A stretch of DNA of 64,000 nucleotides from Pyrinomonadaceae bacterium. Lineage in GTDB: Bacteria > Acidobacteriota > Blastocatellia > Pyrinomonadales > Pyrinomonadaceae. The notes under the pieces are model-generated. The model saw nothing but the letters and a program-made list of their open reading frames with translations, was not told the origin of the DNA and did not search any database. The stretch covers positions 1-64,000 of the forward strand of contig JAVEDE010000058.1 in assembly GCA_030841105.1 (NCBI GenBank), given 5' to 3'. The first letter of the stretch is position 1. The number at the start of each line of letters is the position of its first letter. Positions 62,167 through 64,000 of the stretch are shown piece after piece. A program made the position numbers and the translations under genes.

Positions 62167-62934
62167 ATGCAGAGATTGCAAGCGGGTGAACGTGCGGGCG
62201 CAGAATCCTTAAAGGCGGCCGGTGAGGAGTCGGCTGATGAGGTGTCCGGCGCGCAACCGGACGAGGCGATTGATCCGCGCATTACCTACCCGTGTTATAA
62301 GTCGTTCGACGAGTTCATTGACGTGGAAAGATTAAAGTCTCTGGACGACTACATCACTGAGCGCGTGAAACAGCACCTCCAGTCGCAGGCCGACTTACAG
62401 TTCTACACAGGCCCTTTCAAGCTCGATGATACAAGCCCGGAGAGGCCGGGTTCGCGTATGATCTATCTGGCACAGTCGCAGTTTCCTGACAGTTATTTCG
62501 ATCTCGACCGGACGGACATCTGGGAGCCGACGTCGGCCTCCGGCGAGTTCTCGCTCTTGATGGATTTCATCGCGACGCTGCCCTTCAAGGCGACGGGCAG
62601 GATGCTCATCATGTACGACGACGTGCAGCGACCTGTCCCCGCCCACCGCGATCACGTGAGCACGGACGTGTGCCACGAGTTCATCTGGTTCAGGACGAAT
62701 CTCAACAAACCGTTTTACATGCTCAATCACGAGACGGGCGAGAAACGCTACGTCGAATCTTACAGCGCGTGGTTCGACACGGTGAATCAGTTTCACGGGA
62801 CGGACGCGGGCGTGGGACTCACGTGCAGCATCAGGGTGGACGGCAGCTTCACGGACGAATTCAGGAAGCGCATCCCGACGCCCGCCGTCAATCGCGCCTC
62901 GACGCCCGCCCTCTGGGCGAGCACCTCAGCTTAA
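62167..62934 (+). CDS. Aspartyl/asparaginyl-hydroxylase-like 2-oxoglutarate oxygenase
   Basis: The 255-residue product has a polar N-terminus and a cupin-like core. Seen ligands are VPAHRDHV (His-x-Asp), later VNQFHGTD (distal His), and LTCSIRVDG (Arg that would bind 2-oxoglutarate). WFRTNLNKPFYMLN lies between them. These fit the aspartyl/asparaginyl beta-hydroxylase-like fold with Fe(II). The substrate is unknown; proximity to cyanophycin genes suggests Asp- or Arg-containing compounds (inference). GGGGGAAA lies before a GTG at 62164 and an ATG at 62167. Confidence 0.65.
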   Translation: MQRLQAGERAGAESLKAAGEESADEVSGAQPDEAIDPRITYPCYKSFDEFIDVERLKSLDDYITERVKQHLQSQADLQFYTGPFKLDDTSPERPGSRMIYLAQSQFPDSYFDLDRTDIWEPTSASGEFSLLMDFIATLPFKATGRMLIMYDDVQRPVPAHRDHVSTDVCHEFIWFRTNLNKPFYMLNHETGEKRYVESYSAWFDTVNQFHGTDAGVGLTCSIRVDGSFTDEFRKRIPTPAVNRASTPALWASTSA

Positions 62935-62985
62935 AGCGGCAACGCGCGTGGCGGGGAATTAAAATCGAAGGAAATTAAATTCGTC

Positions 62986-63948
62986 TCAGGTCATCGCGAG
63001 GAGAACTTTCCTCGCGCCTGTGAATGGCATGCGCCCGTGACAGGCCAGCATGTTGTCCACGATGAGGATGTCGCCAGCGCGCCAGTCGAAGAACGCCGCC
63101 TCCGCGCGCGTCACCTCGCGTATGTGTTCGAGGGCTGAAAGGGAGAGCGCATTGCCGTCGCCGTGAAAGGCGTTCAGCCGGAGTTCGTCTTCTCTCACGG
63201 CGGAGTTGAGTTCTGCGTCTACAGCCGTCTCGCCCGACGCGCTTGGATGAAAGCTTTCCGCCTGATTGAACCAGACCTCTTCGCCCGTCAACGGGTGGAC
63301 GGCGGTGGCGGGGCGCACTTCGGTTAGTCTCACGCCGCCGTCAGCCCTCCACGTCCAGTCAATGCAGGCCGCGCGACACAAATTTTCCAACACACTCCGA
63401 TCTTCCGTCTCAAAAGCCTCCTGCCACGAGTAGCCTGTCCCCGACCCGCCTTGTAAATTTCGGACATACTTGATTTTTCTACTCTTGAATTGTTCGACGA
63501 CCTCCGCGTCAATTTTTTTGAGCACGCGGCGGCTGTCCGCGAGTGGTGTTTCGCCGCCCTGCTCGGGCGCAATCGCGCAGTAAAAGAAAAGGTGTTGAGG
63601 CCAATGCGAGGTGTAGGACATTTCATTGTGGAGCGAGAGCGCGTAGTGACCGGGGTACTCGGTCGAGGTGTACACGCCGCCCCCCAAGTTGATGCGCGGA
63701 GATGCGCCCCCGGCGTAACTGAGCGGCGCACTGCCGGAAAATCGGCGCACGAACTCTGCGAAGGCGGGCGGATCGAGAGCGGGGAAGCCGCGCAGGAGCA
63801 GCGCGCCGTGTTCGAGAAGTTTGTCGCGCAGGTCGTCCTGTCTGAGACTGAGGCGGAAGATTTGCTCACGGCCGGAACGATTTTCGTCGCGCTCATCAGG
63901 CTCGACCAGGAGCGGGAGCATCTGCCGATTGATAAAGCTCGTCTTCAT
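62986..63948 (-). CDS. TauD/TfdA-family Fe(II)/2-oxoglutarate dioxygenase
   Basis: The 320-residue product has the first ligand pair in LSLHNEMSYTSHWPQ (His-x-Glu), a family segment GGETPLADSRRVL, and the distal CHGRMPFTGARKVLLAMT with His and the 2-oxoglutarate Arg. It resembles the SyrP-like branch that hydroxylates amino acids or peptide-linked residues. It is convergent with the other oxygenase-like gene 51 bases away. The substrate is unknown. The remaining 52 bases of the window hold no feature. Confidence 0.85.
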   Translation of the reverse strand: MKTSFINRQMLPLLVEPDERDENRSGREQIFRLSLRQDDLRDKLLEHGALLLRGFPALDPPAFAEFVRRFSGSAPLSYAGGASPRINLGGGVYTSTEYPGHYALSLHNEMSYTSHWPQHLFFYCAIAPEQGGETPLADSRRVLKKIDAEVVEQFKSRKIKYVRNLQGGSGTGYSWQEAFETEDRSVLENLCRAACIDWTWRADGGVRLTEVRPATAVHPLTGEEVWFNQAESFHPSASGETAVDAELNSAVREDELRLNAFHGDGNALSLSALEHIREVTRAEAAFFDWRAGDILIVDNMLACHGRMPFTGARKVLLAMT

Positions 63949-64000
63949 TTACTCTCCGTTGAAGTTACGCGTCCGCAAAGATTAAAAGGTTCTAAACCGG

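Overview
This is a mostly GC-rich chromosomal window that most resembles an Acidobacteriota genome, probably class Blastocatellia. That placement is an inference. It rests on the Oar-like TonB-dependent receptor with an N-terminal carboxypeptidase-regulatory-like domain, a serine/threonine kinase with TolB-like and TPR regions beside an ECF sigma factor, many secreted proteins of unknown function, and a caa3 oxidase operon. No rRNA, tRNA or CRISPR array was seen.

Layout. 1-5.4 kb: small metabolic genes, then a ketosynthase / methyltransferase / FAD-oxidoreductase set. 5.7-9.5 kb: a 1259-residue TonB-dependent receptor. 9.5-17.9 kb: a visibly AT-richer island with different codon use. It holds an orphan TniQ-family gene (minus strand) and, on the plus strand, three overlapping genes: a DNA methyltransferase, a protein with two GHKL ATPase modules, and a protein with a divergent receiver-like N-terminus. 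I recognise no named defence system in this triplet, and it is the main candidate for something undescribed. 18-23.2 kb: TPR protein, NurA nuclease, zinc-ribbon and HAS-barrel-like proteins, and secreted unknowns. 23.3-31.1 kb: ion channel, secreted trypsin-like protease, thiC under a TPP riboswitch with a coupled RipA-like membrane gene, Uma2 nuclease-fold protein and moaA. 31.3-43.1 kb: secreted and membrane unknowns, the ECF sigma / kinase pair, a family of secreted proteins, a 100-bp miniature inverted-repeat element, a broken DUF2905 gene and a zinc alcohol dehydrogenase.

43.4-56.9 kb is one long plus-strand respiratory block. A PQQ alcohol dehydrogenase with the lanthanide-type extra Asp is followed by a XoxJ-like binding protein, a c-type cytochrome, the caa3 cytochrome c oxidase genes, an assembly factor, a second cytochrome c, a formate/nitrite-type channel, a beta-propeller lipoprotein and a TonB-dependent receptor. 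It reads as a complete path from alcohol oxidation to oxygen, possibly with its own metal-uptake receptor. 57.1-62.0 kb is a cyanophycin operon (cyanophycinase, cyanophycin synthetase, isoaspartyl dipeptidase), followed by a second 100-bp element and two convergent Fe(II)/2-oxoglutarate oxygenase-like genes.

Two repeat classes recur. One is an intergenic element made of short repeated words followed by their inverted copies; it often supplies the last codons or the leader of the neighbouring gene. The other is a 100-bp element with IS6-like ends. A relic of one such end has cut off what looks like a second copy of the sigma-factor promoter and start codon.
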